A DNA stretch of 64,000 nt from Aricia agestis (GCF_905147365.1 NC_056427.1:191001-255000); one strand, 5' to 3'; positions 1-10,986 are shown, counted from the first letter of the stretch. The notes: a model not told the origin generated them from the letters alone. Translations and numbers: made by a program.

Positions 1-405
1 TTTCAAAATATTAACTGAGTAACTTAACTATCATTGTTGCTACGGTCGCAGCAAGCGTCCGCCATTACTACCTACACCTACAATTTATAAATTTTTGCAT
101 TGAAATTCATTCTTCATTAAATAAAATAATTTCATAATCATCTGAGACATAAGTGGAGTTTTGTCAAAATTAAACTTATCTTAGTAGGTACTTAAATAGT
201 GAAATTGGCACTGCATTGACTTGAATTTTGTAGTGTTATTTGTGGGTGTGGTTGTGCTCGAAATATTTAGGTAAATCTAGGGAGTAAAGGTTTTAATATT
301 ATTTTTTTTAATTACGTCAATGTCTAGATAGTGAAATACTATTTACATTCGTAAATTGAGAAAAGTGTTTGTTCAGCCTTTTCCAAGTCATAAAGGTAAA
401 ACAAA
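1..405 (+). other. 5' leader of degenerate BEL/Pao element 1
   Basis: Non-coding AT-rich sequence directly upstream of the first Gag-like codon at 406. The corresponding leader of the intact element at 20815 is 478 bp, so the missing 5' LTR and primer-binding site probably lie just left of the window. I see no copy of the 6882-7319 LTR here. Confidence 0.5.
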
Positions 406-484
406 ATGGCGGGAGCCAAATTGCAATCTTACATTAAACGTCGCGAATTCGAGTTTAAAAATGTACAAATCATCTACGATTTAA

Positions 485-913
485 GAGCTCACCTGACTCT
501 AAAAATCAAACATCGTCCTTCTCTCTTCACACTCACGCCCGTCTTTCATATGCCAGGTGAAAAAGGACGGCGCGGAATCATCGCCGAGTTAGTTTTACTT
601 AAATAAAAGACGAACTATAATGATTATGAAAAAAGTGTTTTGAGCAAATTTAGGTTTTATTAATACCTTTTTAGATATTAAAAAATATTAAAGAAAAGAC
701 AGCAAACTTCGAAGATCCAAGCAAAAATGTGTCTAAAACAAGGTTTTTTGTAAAAAAGAAACTATCGAGCATTTTTTGAGTAATCGTGTTTTCGTCTTGA
801 GCATTTAATATTTATGAACTGAAGTTACTTGTGTCAAAAAATCAGTTTTCTAGACCTTACAGATTTTGAGATCTAGGTTAATGTATGTAGTCAAGTTAGG
901 GTCATATGGGCTC
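485..913. mobile_element. 429-bp TTAA MITE T1, copy a (inside gag)
   Basis: Flanked by TTAA at 481-484 and 914-917. The termini GAGCTCACCTGACTCT and, reverse-complemented, GAGCCCATATGACCCT match at 12 of 16 positions. Ignoring the insert and one TTAA, the Gag reading frame runs through unbroken, which fixes the borders exactly. No transposase is encoded. TTAA targets are used by piggyBac and Sola3 families; I cannot decide between them. Confidence 0.88.
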
Positions 914-1489
914 TTAATACAAGAGATTAGCAAGGATTCTACAAAACTCGCGTCATTTAAAGCGAGGTACAAAAATATAGATAGAATTCGTGCTAATTTT
1001 ATTGAATCACACGAACAGATAAATAAATTTGAATTGAGCTTAAATCCAAAATATGATTTCGATAATAGTGTTTTGTTTTCCTTTGACTAATTATATTACG
1101 CCGCGGTTGAATTTGCCGACTCGCTCGGTACGAATACTGCCTCGAAGCCTACGGAATCTGGACATCAGTCTTCTTCCTTTACTCGCGTTAAATTACCTAA
1201 ATTAGAAATTCCTAAGTTTGACGGTCGTATTGAGAATTGGCAGACATTTATAGATAGTTATGTTCCGCTTATACAAAAAATGAATCGTCGGATATCGAGA
1301 AGTTTCATTATCTACTATCGCGCCTGTCCGGAGCCGCGTTGACATTGGCTAAGGGCGTACCGATTACTCAAGCAATTATAATGTTGTCTATAATGCACTT
1401 TTAGATAGGTATGACAATAAGCGCGTCCTAGCGACGGCCTACTTAGAAAAGTTATTTCAATTAACACCGATACAAAAGCCGTCTCTTAA

Positions 1490-1918
1490 GAGCTCACCTG
1501 ACTCTAAAAATCAAACATCGTCCTTCTCTCTTCACACTCACGCCCGTCTTTCATATGCCAGGTGAAAAAGGACGGCGCGGAATCATCGCCGAGTTAGTTT
1601 TACTTGAATAAAAGACGAACTATAATGATTATGAAAAAAGTGTTTTGAGCAAATTTAGGTTTTATCAATACCTTTTTAGATATTAAAAAAGATTAAAGAA
1701 ATGACAGCAAACTTCGAAGATCCAAGCAAAAATGTGTCTAAAACAAGGTTTTTTGTAAAAAAGAAACTATCGAGCATTTTTTGAGTAATCGTGTTTTCGT
1801 CTTGAGCATTTAATCTTTATGAACTGAAGTTACTTGTGTCAAAAAATCAGTTTTCTAGACCTTACAGATTTTGAGATCTAGGTTAAAGTATGTAGTCAAG
1901 TTAGGGTCATATGGGCTC
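1490..1918. mobile_element. 429-bp TTAA MITE T1, copy b (inside gag)
   Basis: Same length, orientation and nearly the same sequence as the copy at 485-913, with only a handful of substitutions visible by eye. It is flanked by TTAA at 1486-1489 and 1919-1922 and again interrupts an otherwise continuous stretch of the same gag. Confidence 0.88.
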
Positions 1919-2692
1919 TTAATAACTTATCAGTATTTACAAATACTTTATATGAAAGTGTCAACGCCTTGCGCGCCTTAGGTATTCAGGATTTGTCTGA
2001 ATTTATACTATTTTATATCGCTTCTCGACCTCTCGACATCGAAACTAAAAGGCGGTTTGAGCTACAAAATACTAACGAGATTCCGACCTTTAATAACTTA
2101 ATATCATACTTACAAAGTTATGTAAAGGTTCTGGAGGTGAGTCAACCTAATGTTATGACCGCCCCATCGAACATAATAATTAGTAAACAATCGCGTGGCG
2201 TCAATAGGGTTAGCGGCGGTAGTCGCTCGCAGGGATCGTCGTTTGTAGCTTCCAATAAGCCTACGCATCTTATCAATAGTTATAAACAGATGTTATGTTC
2301 ATGCTGTAATGAAGGTCATTCAATTTATAGATGCGGTAAAATGCATTCTATGAGTTTAGAACAAAGACAAAACTTCGTACGCGAATTAAAATTGAGCATA
2401 AATTGTTTAAGGCCGGGTCACACTAGCGAAAATTGTAAATCAAAATCGACTTGCTTCGTTTGTAACGGCAGACATAATACGATGTTACATGTTGAACAAA
2501 AGGTGTCTCGTACGAATGATTCGAACTCGTCGGACGGTGCTAGTACCGTTCTGACAGGCGCCACCAGCACAGAGTCTCCTGTCGATCAGGGCCTTACCGC
2601 TAAGATATTAGGTTCGGCGGTCGTGCGCATCTACCGCGCCGACGCGCGACGGTTCGCTACAGTATGCGCGCGCCCTTATAGACAGCGGGTCG

Positions 2693-3480
2693 ATGGATTG
2701 TTTTATTACGACTGCGTGTGCGCGTCGATTAGGTTTAAATATTAAAAAATGTAATTTAAGTGTGACCGGATTAGGACAAAATAGTGTTTGTAATATAAAA
2801 GGTTATACTTTTGGTTCGATAATACCTCGTTCGAGTGAATCACCAAAGTTTAACTTACCATTTGTAGTTTTACCTAAAATTACATTTCAAATGCCTTCCG
2901 CTACGTTGCCGTTGTCGGTCAAGGATCATTTTAACCGATTCGTGGCCACTGCCGCGCTCAGCGCGTCATTTAAAAAGATTCAGTGAGGCCGATGACGCGC
3001 CAGGCGCGGCAAGGATTGTTCAAAAACACGTTAAAACTAATTTTTTATACTGTAATTACAATTCCTTAGTCTAAATGTGCATAAAACACAACCAGTGGCC
3101 AATGCCGCACGTGGGGCGTCATCGTTTAGCAGGGCCGATGACGCTTATGGCGCGTCATCGAACAAACTGCTTGGCCTGTGGTAAGAATTCGTGAAAATGA
3201 AGGTGGCAACGAATCGGTTAAGCACCTCGATCTCGCCGACTGCGATTTTAATAAATCGGGTCCGATCGATCTTTTGTTAGGTGTCGAATGTTTTGATCAA
3301 ATATATACCGCATCGCGCTTTTCGCCCGGCCCCGGACTACCGTGCGCCTTGTCTAGTGTGTTCGGCTGGGTCGTTACCGGCAAGTATTTTCAAAACACGA
3401 AATCTCACGTTCCTGGTCAACCTGTTACGTCACTTCTCGCGTCTTCCTCGGCGCTCGAGAATATCGTGCAACAGTTCTGA
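2693..3480 (+). pseudogene. BEL/Pao aspartic protease remnant, element 1
   Basis: The first part, 2693-2930, is similar to the retropepsin-like region of the intact element (RRLGLNIKKCNLSVTGLG). The second part, 3200-3480, resumes with HLDLADCDFNKSGPIDLLLG, matching the conserved LPLAD..IDILIG block there. Between them lies about 240 bp with no counterpart in the intact copy. The frame ends at TGA 3478-3480, and the following Pol sequence is in another frame. Confidence 0.75.
2935..3177. mobile_element. Unclassified insert in the protease region
   Basis: This stretch has no counterpart in the protease of the element at 20815. It contains GC-rich inverted motifs: GTGGCCACTGCCGC near 2941, CCAGTGGCCAATGCCGC near 3090, and a stem-loop GATGACGC...GCGTCATC at about 3142-3161. 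It looks like a small inverted-repeat insertion, but I could not define a target duplication. Confidence 0.4.
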
Positions 3481-3541
3481 GAGTCCGAGGAACCGCCGAA
3501 ATGTAAAATTTCCGGTCCCGAGGACGATATTTGTGAACACA

Positions 3542-5200
3542 AATATAAGATAGGTACATATCGCACCTCCGATGGTCGTTATGTAGTACCTATTATGTTG
3601 AAGGTGATTCTCCGCCTTTGGGTGATTCTTATAGTCACGCGTCTTATCGTTTCTTTAATTTGGAAAAACGTCTTAATAAACAGCCCGAATTAAAAAGGGA
3701 ATATAAGGAGTTTATGAATCAGTACGAACACCCAGGACACATGCAGCCTGCAGATGCTTCGTCTACTGATCGTTATATAATTCCACATCATTGTGTGGTG
3801 CGTCCGGAAAGCGCTCCTACACGGCTACGAGTAGTCTTTGATGCTAGTAGCGAGACTTCTAGCCATGTTTCTTTAAATAATTTTGTGCATGTTGGGCCAA
3901 AGCTTCAAATCGATATTATCGACTTAATTACTAAATTTCGCCTACATAAGGTTGTTTTCACGTGCGACATTTCTAAAATGTTTCGGCAAATCTTAATAAG
4001 ACCTGAAGACAGGCGTTACCAACATGTATTATGGCTTGATGATCCAAACGATAATTTGGTGGAATATGAACTTAATACTGTAACTTATGGAGTTAGTAGC
4101 TCTCCGTATTTGGCTATCCGAACTCTTAGGCAGTTAGCAGAAGACCACGATTCTGAGTTTCCAAGTCGTGTGTCAGAAGTGCTAACCAAAGAGACGTTCA
4201 TGGATGACGTAACCACGGGCTGCTCAACTCTCGAGGAAGCCAAGCAGTTAAAGGCGGATCTTACGTCTTTATTGTCTAAAGGCCACTTTGAGCTTCGCAA
4301 GTGGAGCTCAAATGAGCCCAGTCCTTTTTTTTGATGTTCCTTTGGATCATTGTCAAATTTCCAAATCCTTCGAAATATCAGGAGATGAATTTGTCAAAAT
4401 TTTAGGTATCCGTTGGAACCCATCAAACGATAATTTTTCATATCACTTTTCGGACTCTTTCGACGTCAGGTTTATTAAAAGATCAATACTTTCAATTGTT
4501 GCTCGAATTTTCGATCCTTTGGGTTGGATTTGTCCAGTAGTTTTTGCCGCTAAGTCATTGCTACAAGACATGTGGTGATTGAACTTGTCCTGGGACGAAG
4601 ATATTCCTCCAGAGCTCGCCAAAAGGTGGCATCTAATAGCTGCAAATTTAGCGGATTTACAGAAAATTGTTTTTCCAAGGCTTGTAATACCTTCGACACC
4701 GAAAGAAGTTCATTTAGTGGGATTCTGTGATGGTTCATTAAAAGGGTATGGTTGTTGTGTGTATATGTGTGTCGTTCCTGCTGATGCGTGCAGTTCCACA
4801 GTTGTTAGCTTACTGATAGGAAAATCCCGAGTAGCTCCGTTGAAACCGACAACAGTGAACAGACTCGAGCTAAGCGCAGCAGTGCTTCTAGCAAAGGTCT
4901 TGAATCATATGTATAATCTTCTTAAGGACAAGGTCGACATTAGTTCGGTTCGAGCTTACTCCGACAGCACGACTACGTTATCATGGCTAAACACAGCACC
5001 GCACTTGCTTCAAATGTACGTCGCAAATCGTGTAGTTCAGGCTACTGATTTGGTCAGCCCTGATAAGTGGTATTACGTATCTACTGAAGACAACGCGGCT
5101 GACTGTAGCAGTCGTGGTGTCTCATGTCTAGATCTCATTGACCACCCACTCTGGTTTACCGGTCCGCCGTGGTTGCAGTTGCAGCCTAATCTTTGGTCTT
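3542..5200 (+). pseudogene. BEL/Pao reverse transcriptase and RNase H pseudogene, element 1
   Basis: RT motifs run from about 3775 (IIPHHCVVRPESAPTRLRVV) through the active-site block FMDDV at about 4198. A frame change in a T-run near 4326-4334 moves the frame, and a TGA at 4576-4578 interrupts it before RNase H. RNase H signs include VGFCDGSLKGYG (about 4719), a VNRLELSAAVLLAK helix and YSDSTTTLSWL (about 4960). The order and motifs match the intact BEL copy here; the breaks make it a pseudogene. Confidence 0.88.
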
Positions 5201-5229
5201 CAAAACAAGTGCTCCTTCCTAAAGAAGAG

Positions 5230-6703
5230 TTACCAGAATTAAAAACTCTAGCTACAGAGAACTTTCACGTTGTGCAAACCGAAAACGTACTTCTGACTTT
5301 AACTTCAAAGTTTTCAACTCTTACTAAAGTTCAAAGAACCTTAGCCTGGTGTTTACGGTTTATTTCAAATTCTAGGTGCCGTCGTAGGTCGGACCGTAAA
5401 ATTTCCGCGCTCACTAGTTCTGAGCTTGATAATTCAATGAAAACTTTAGTTAAATTCACTCAAGGTCATTTTATGACTTCCCAGGTCAGTCAAGTGCAAA
5501 GGCACGAGCAATGTGAAAAATCTATTCAAAAATTATCTCCATTCTTAGATCAGGATGGTTTATTGCGAGTGGGGGGACGAATTGATGACGCGAACCTTTC
5601 TCCATCAATTTTACATCCTCTACTCTTGCCTAAGGCATGTAATCTTTCTCGACTCATTGTCGAACATTTCCACTTAAAATATTTACATTGTGGTCCTCGA
5701 ACCCTTCAGTCTTTAATCCAAAGAGAATTCTGGATAGTTGGATTAAGACTTCTTATCCGTACTGTACTATCCAAGTGCGTGCGATGTTTCAAGATAAACC
5801 CAGTTGCTAGGCAACCAGTCATGGGTAAATTGCCCGCGGCTCGACTAAGGCCTTCTCGCTGTTTTCAAACCACGGGAATTGATTTTGGTGGCCCGTTTTG
5901 TTTGAAGGAAAGTCGCCGTCGAGACGCTAAAACTTATAAGGCATATCTTTGTCTCTTTGTTTGTTGACCGTTTTGTGTCTCGCCGGGGAATGTGTCAAAC
6001 TATTATTACCGATTGTGGGACTAACTTCGTAGGAGCAAATCGGCATTTGAACGAAATTATAAACGAACTTAGTAAACATAATCAAGAAATATCCGACGGC
6101 TTGGCAAATCGTCAAATAACTTGGAAATTTAATCCTCCGGGTGCACCTCATTTCGGAGGTATTTTCGAAAGCGGTATCAAATCGACAAAATATCATCTTA
6201 AGCGAGTTGTCGGTGCCCAAGTGCTCACTTTAGAAGAATTTATAACGGTTTTAACCAAAGTAGAAGCAGTATTAAATTCGCGGCCACTTTGCCTATTGTC
6301 ACCAGATCCTCAGGAATCTGACGTTTTGACTCCCGGACACTTTTTGACGGGAGGTCCTTTGGTTTCATTACCGGAAGAATTTCGTGATGAAAACCGTTGT
6401 CCACGTTCTCGATGGCAGATGATTCAAAAGATCACTCAGAGTTTTTGGCGCGTTTGGCAGCGTGATTTTCTCCACACGCTCCAACAGAAAAATAAGTGGT
6501 TCTCAGAATCCCCTAATTTAAAGAAAGATGATTTAGTGGTCGTTAATGAACCTAATCTTCCACCTCTATTGTGGAAACTAGCTCGCGTTGAACAGGTTCA
6601 TACTGGTTCAGATAAAGTAGTTCGAGTAGTTACTCTCCGAACTGCTAACGGAAGAATTATACGTAGACCAGTTGTAAAGGTCTGTCCTTTACCTATTAAT
6701 TAA
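5230..6703 (+). pseudogene. BEL/Pao integrase pseudogene, element 1
   Basis: An H2C2 zinc-binding region (HLKYLHCGP...CVRCF, about 5670-5790) precedes the DDE core. The first acidic motif is GIDFGGPF at about 5877, and the second is TDCGTNFVGA at about 6010. The third-residue context is GGIFESGIKSTKYHL at about 6158. Between the first two motifs, near 5965, roughly 20 codons present in the intact copy are missing and the frame changes. The C-terminal tail (DLVVVNEPNLPPLLWKLARV) resembles the DUF5641-type end of BEL polyproteins. Confidence 0.85.
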
Positions 6704-6868
6704 TTTCTTAATGCTGTAATCGCTAGGGAAATACTGTCAAGCACGTAGAAGGTAGATGGTGTTTCCTTATTAGCTTTAGTTTCCTAATTTATTTTTAAGT
6801 TTATTATATTTCGAGCACAGCTATCCCCTATTAATATCACTTTGCTTATGAAATCCTTGTGAATTTCA

Positions 6869-6881
6869 AGTGGGGGGAAAA
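6869..6881 (+). other. Polypurine tract, element 1
   Basis: A purine-rich run (AAGTGGGGGGAAAA, with one T) immediately precedes the TGT that begins the candidate 3' LTR, the expected place for plus-strand priming. Confidence 0.65.
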
Positions 6882-7319
6882 TGTATAGACATGAGCCTAT
6901 TCCTTAAATTCCTCCCACTTTCAAATATCCCGCCAACCGCGCGTATCGCCTCCCGCCAATCACTGCGCGCGAGCAAGAAAAAATATATATGGCCGCCTGA
7001 AAGATATCGCGTGTGCGCGTCTGTGATCTAAAAATCTAGAACTAAAAAATTAACAGTCTCGTTAGAGGTTTGCTGACTGAATTGCGCTCAATCTACCGTG
7101 GTGAATTTGTGGTGCTATAGTTTCACACCCACCAAGGTGTCTTCGAAGGGTTTTCCTTTGCCGGCCGGCGACCAGGCGACGCCCCGAGTTCAAGAGAATC
7201 TTCCTCCAGTCCAAACCTTTCCAGGTGAGTGTTTATGCTTTTCTACCGCTGGGAATTCACTAGGTATTGAAGCACAAGCTTCAGGGAAATGCAGCTGCCT
7301 CTCCAGCGAGAATCATACA
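6882..7319 (+). repeat. Candidate 3' LTR, element 1
   Basis: Begins TGTATAGAC right after the purine tract and is taken to end at ATACA (7319), about 438 bp. It contains a TATA-like AAATATATATGG near 6970. The right edge is supported by the following ACCTATATTTT, which resumes homology with an uninterrupted repeat near 53945. With no 5' partner in view, both edges are inference. Confidence 0.6.
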
Positions 7320-7800
7320 ACCTATATTTTGTAAAAAATATTAGCTTTATCATATTTTTTTTCAACTCTTGTCTCTGGGACTCAGCTGATCTCAGACTGG
7401 CCGTGTTAGCATTGTCTAATAGTATCTAAGATTCAATAAAAAAACTATAATCCATTTTCAATTTGTCAACTTGTTGTCAACAGACTTCAACCATAAATAA
7501 AAGAGAATAATTCGTATGTATAGGTTTGTCACTCAAAAATCTGTCATCTTCTTGAGTGTGCGTTATGTAGTGTGTGTAATGTTTTATTTGTTAAAAAAAT
7601 GTATGATAAAAGCATAATTTCAAAATAATACTAGCTCGATGCACTCCTTCACCATATTCAGACAGATATATAAACTATAACGGTGCAAAATTTCATGCAC
7701 GTACGTTTCCGCATTTTTCGTCAAAAGGGATACAACGTTTTTCGCTTGCGTATTAATATATGGATGGCTGAACTTCATAGGTACAATAATTATGATGAAG
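7320..7800 (+). repeat. Interspersed repeat R, copy a
   Basis: Strongly similar along its length to 53942-54352. Shared blocks include CAACTCTTGTCTCTGGGACT, CAACAGACTTCAACCATAAA and GTGCAAAATTTCATGCAC. No coding capacity or terminal repeats are evident. Copy a carries a few small segments the other lacks. Confidence 0.8.
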
Positions 7801-8454
7801 GCACGAATCTGCATTACAGAATCAAAGTAAGATGCCCCTCAACCTCCACTCAACTTGAGTCCAACTTAACTCAAGTTACAGTGTTATACTTGTTAATTAT
7901 AATTGTTCTAACTATACAATACAACTCGATCTAGCCAAACTATAGCCTATTTGTACAGCAAAACTGAATAGTGGAGTCGCCAGAGGTCCGAAAATTGTGA
8001 TAGTTAATGGATTTTTGTTTCCGAGGTCTCATTTTCTTTTTTACACTATGTCTATAACTTGCAAAGTTTACCAAAAAATTTTTTGTGCTTTTAATTTTTT
8101 AGTTACATAATTAAAAATTAATATTTCACCATACAAAACTAGTCAAGAAAAATTTTTTTTTCGTGTTCCTGTTATTTAATGACTCTTATCCGATTGTTTA
8201 CAGTGAAATTTAACCAAGAACACAATTTAAAAAAGAAAGAAGCTAAATAAAACTAAAAGATTCTTGCAAAGTGTTTAGAGATTAACGCTCATCGTAAACA
8301 AGATAAAAGGGTTTGGGAGGATTTCATAGTCGTAAAGAAAAGTGTGTTACACGTACTTATTGTGCGTGTTTAATTTTTAGAGAAATGATGAGTCTTAAGT
8401 ACTTTAAAACGTTTTAATATTTCCAAAAATGTGTAAAATAGACCAAAATTTTTT
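7801..8454. other. AT-rich intergenic sequence
   Basis: I see no recognisable gene or repeat boundary. A short region near 7840-7880 repeats the motif CAACTTGAGT/AACTCAAGTT, giving weak local inverted symmetry. Confidence 0.5.
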
Positions 8455-8965
8455 TTCTCCATTTGTCGAGAATTTATTTAAGTAAGAGCTTAAACGTTAA
8501 ATGCATCGGCAAATGAAAGGCTTTTTCTAGCCTGTGAAATATATTTAAACTTCCTACTTAAAGCCAGAAAAAAAATTGGGTGCTACAAATCTCACGTACA
8601 TACTAAAGACGCATGTTTCTATCTATGTTTGGAAAATTCTTACCTGATTACAAAAAATATCAGTTCTTAACCTAATTTGTATTTTTCCCTTAAGTATGTT
8701 TTAGCGAATATAATTAATGAAAAAAGTAAATAAAAAATTAATTTTATTCTGTTGAAACCTTGGTTAGGTTTCAACAGAATAAAATTAATTTTTATAAAAT
8801 ACAGATTTTCTTCGAAATATACGTGAATAGTTTGTGCTACATTTTCGGAAAATTTAATATAGTAAGAGCTAAAAAGTTATACGCATTAACTTATAGAAGT
8901 CTTTGTTAAGCCTAGGAAATAATTTTAAACTTCCTATTTTAAACCAAAGAAAAATAGGAACGCCA
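8455..8965 (+). repeat. Diverged direct repeat pair
   Basis: 8455-8590 and 8835-8965 share an ordered series of motifs (GTAAGAGCT, GCAT, CCTRGGAAATA/CCTGTGAAATA, TTTTAAACTTCCTA, AAACCA/AAGCCAGA). They look like two diverged copies of one unit about 380 bp apart. A 27-bp hairpin lies between them. Confidence 0.6.
8733..8793. repeat. Perfect 27-bp hairpin
   Basis: Arm 8733-8759 is the exact reverse complement of 8767-8793, with a 7-nt loop (TTGGTTA). Confidence 0.9.
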
Positions 8966-9450
8966 TTTATCTGGCGAGGCACACGCCAAGCACATTTGGA
9001 GGTATGCTCATCTAGATATAAAAATATTAATTTTAAATCTAAATTCAAAGGTCAATGTATACGCCTATACAATAAAATCCCAGACGATGTCCAAAATCTT
9101 TCAATTAATAAATTTAAAAAAAGTTGTTAAAGATCGTTTGTGTGCTAAGGCTTATTATAAGGTAACTGATTTTCTCAATGATAGCACACCTTGAGAAAAA
9201 TAAGCTGATTATAATATTATACCATAGGTCGCTTCTATATAAATGTACCATATTTTTACTTACTATAAGTACTTACATACTTAACGTAAATTAGTTTAAA
9301 CTATCTTTGTTATTCCACCTTTTTGCCGCCTTTCTTACGCCGGTTCTTCTCGGCGGGGTAGTTCCCGAACCGGTGGTAGGCCTCATGTAGACACGACGTT
9401 CTAAAAGTGTTAACTTTGTTAACCTATTTGGAAATAAATATTTTTGATTT
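8966..9450 (+). mobile_element. 5'-truncated CR1/Jockey-like LINE, 3' end, copy a
   Basis: Frame fragments encode the C-terminal tail of an insect LINE reverse transcriptase: CIRLYNKIPDDVQNLSINKF at about 9052, then, after a frame change, DRLCAKAYYKVTDF at about 9130. The 3' UTR contains a motif (TTCTCGGCGGGGTAG...CCGAACCGGTGGTAG) repeated in reverse at 9640-9690, and ends AATAAATATTTTTGATTTTG, a typical lepidopteran LINE end. The catalytic RT domain is absent. Confidence 0.75.
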
Positions 9451-9564
9451 TGATTTAAATTATATATTTTTTCAACTAATTTTCTTTCTTTGGAATATAA
9501 GCAACGATACAAATCAAAAAAATAATAACATATTTTATTATTTTACTACATAAGTATAAAACTC

Positions 9565-9925
9565 AACTCAACTCAACTCAAAATTTTTTATTCAGAATAA
9601 ATTTTTTCAAATATTCTCTGAACGTCGGGGCTACACAGATGCCTACCACCGGTTCGGGAACTAACCCGGCGAGAAGAACCGGCGTAAGAAACTCGCACGG
9701 GGCCATCTTTTTCTAAAAAGATGGAAAATTACAAAAAATATATTATAAAATAACAGTGTCATTATGACTAAATAAAATACAACGAATGTACAATTATTAT
9801 ACATATTATAATGAAACAGCTCTGCAGGGGGCGACCTTATTCCCATGGCGTACTATCATTCATGAAATCAGTAACTTTATAGTACGCTTTGGTACACAAA
9901 CGTTCTTTAACAACTTTTTTTCGTC
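9565..9925 (-). mobile_element. 5'-truncated LINE 3' end, copy b, inverted
   Basis: On the minus strand from about 9918 to 9836 the sequence encodes ERLCTKAYYKVTDFMNDSTP, then a stop, the same terminus as copy a. The UTR then repeats the CCGGTTCTTCTCGCC / CCGAACCGGTGGTAG block. The distal end has an ACTCA pentamer run (about 9561-9580). Homology stops at 9925, where the poly-G/C duplication begins. Confidence 0.75.
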
Positions 9926-10150
9926 CGGTCCGAAGGGGGGGGGGGGTCACGGGGGGACATGACCCCCCCCCCCCCAAACCTGGGACAAATAATAAAAGAA
10001 AATTTCTAGCTACCCCATATCAGCGACAAATAGGTATATAGAAAATGCCAAGTTTTTTGACAGGGAGACAATGACCGCTACTGATTCCCCCCCCCCCCCC
10101 CCGCGACTGTCTGACTCCCTCCAAAATTTTATGCTGCGACCTCAGCTGTG
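9926..10150. repeat. 225-bp unit with long G and C runs, copy a
   Basis: The unit starts CGGTCCGAAG, continues into a G-run, GTCACGGGGGGACATGA, a C-run and a unique stretch, then a second C-run before GCGACTGTCTGACTCC. It ends CTCAGCTGTG. It matches 10302-10526 almost base for base outside homopolymer length. Confidence 0.9.
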
Positions 10151-10301
10151 AAAAAAGAAATAAATATGCAGATTTTCTTCAAAATTGTACAGTTTATGAT
10201 TTTACTTGAAACGGAAGAGAATAATAAAAAAATCAAAAGCACAACTTTTCAATAGGTAAACTTTATTATTTATGTTATCACAAGTTATCAGCTACCAGGC
10301 G

Positions 10302-10526
10302 CGGTCCGAAGGGGGGGGGGTCACGGGGGGACATGACCCCCCCCCCCCCCCCCCAAATCTGGGACAAATAATAAAAGAAAATTTCTAGCTACCCCATATC
10401 AGCGACAAATAGGTATATAGAAAATGCCAAGTTTTTTGACAGGGAGACAATGACCGCTACTGATTCCCCCCCCCCCCCGCGACTGTCTGACTCCCTCCAA
10501 AATTTTATGCTGCGACCTCAGCTGTG
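10302..10526. repeat. 225-bp unit with long G and C runs, copy b
   Basis: Direct duplicate of 9926-10150, separated by about 150 bp. Apparent open frames through it are artefacts of the poly-C tracts. Confidence 0.9.
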
Positions 10527-10794
10527 CCTGTCAGCTACACATTCCTTTTTTTCTTTTCAATATTCATCCACTATTATTAAAAATCGGAGGTTTGCTCGAT
10601 TTTTGCGCTCTGGGAACTCCACTAGAAGCTAAAATTGGGAATTATAGATTAGCCGTAATTTCGTTAAAGGCAATCGTACATTTTTCACAAAAATTCTTCA
10701 CATCAGCAACTGTACATTTTTAAAGAAAAACTATCGCTTTTTCTAGAATTCAGTCTATTTCTTCTACTTTAGTTAAAAGTGGGATTCTAAATTA

Positions 10795-10986
10795 AGACAA
10801 AACTTTGCGGAGGTTTATGTCTCGGAAACCGCGCATTTTTAGGGTCCTGTACCCAAACCGTAAAATCGTGACCCTATTATATAGATTAAACTGTCTGTCC
10901 GTCCAACTGTCATCTGTCTGTTTGTCTATAATAAATCGAGAACTAGACTACTAATTAGCTAGAGCTAGCGCAGTTCTCGATATATT
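10795..10986 (+). repeat. Repeat B fragment (GTCY-type)
   Basis: Contains TAGGGTCCTGTACCCAAACCGTAAAA and CTGTCTGTCCGTCC, the diverged head of repeat B seen more fully at 16490, 19505, 39960 (reverse) and 51915. A CTAGAGCTAG / GCGCAGTTCTCGA segment follows. Confidence 0.55.

Larger units (their letters stand above)
406..2745 (+). pseudogene. gag: BEL/Pao Gag pseudogene, element 1
   Basis: The frame opens with ATG at 406 (MAGAKLQSYIKRREF) and is interrupted at 481 by a TTAA-flanked MITE. On the far side (after 917) the same frame resumes and ends at a TAA at 1088-1090. From about 1177 a DUF1759-like Gag segment is recognisable (VKLPKLEIPKFDGRIENWQ) but shifts frame near 1280. A second MITE sits at 1490-1918. 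The remaining Gag, 1923-2745, carries a CX2CX3HX4C knuckle (CSCCNEGHSIYRC, about 2299-2337) and a second cysteine/histidine cluster (CFVCNGRHN, about 2452). Gag packages RNA in retrotransposon particles; this copy is non-functional. Confidence 0.85.
1..7319 (+). mobile_element. Degenerate BEL/Pao LTR retrotransposon 1 (5' end outside window)
   Basis: Gag with zinc knuckles, aspartic protease, reverse transcriptase, RNase H and integrase remnants occur in BEL/Pao order on the plus strand, followed by a purine tract and a candidate 3' LTR. The coding region is broken by two 429-bp MITEs, an unrelated segment at about 2935-3177, at least three frame changes, an in-frame stop and a deletion in integrase, so it cannot be autonomous. 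The sequence after the LTR matches an uninterrupted repeat at 53942, suggesting insertion into an older repeat copy. Confidence 0.9.

Noticed and set aside
406..606. 66-codon frame starting MAGAKLQSY
   Set aside because: Only the first 26 codons are Gag; the rest is MITE T1 read in frame by chance.
10450..10632. 60-codon frame with a proline run
   Set aside because: Produced by a poly-C tract in a duplicated non-coding unit.
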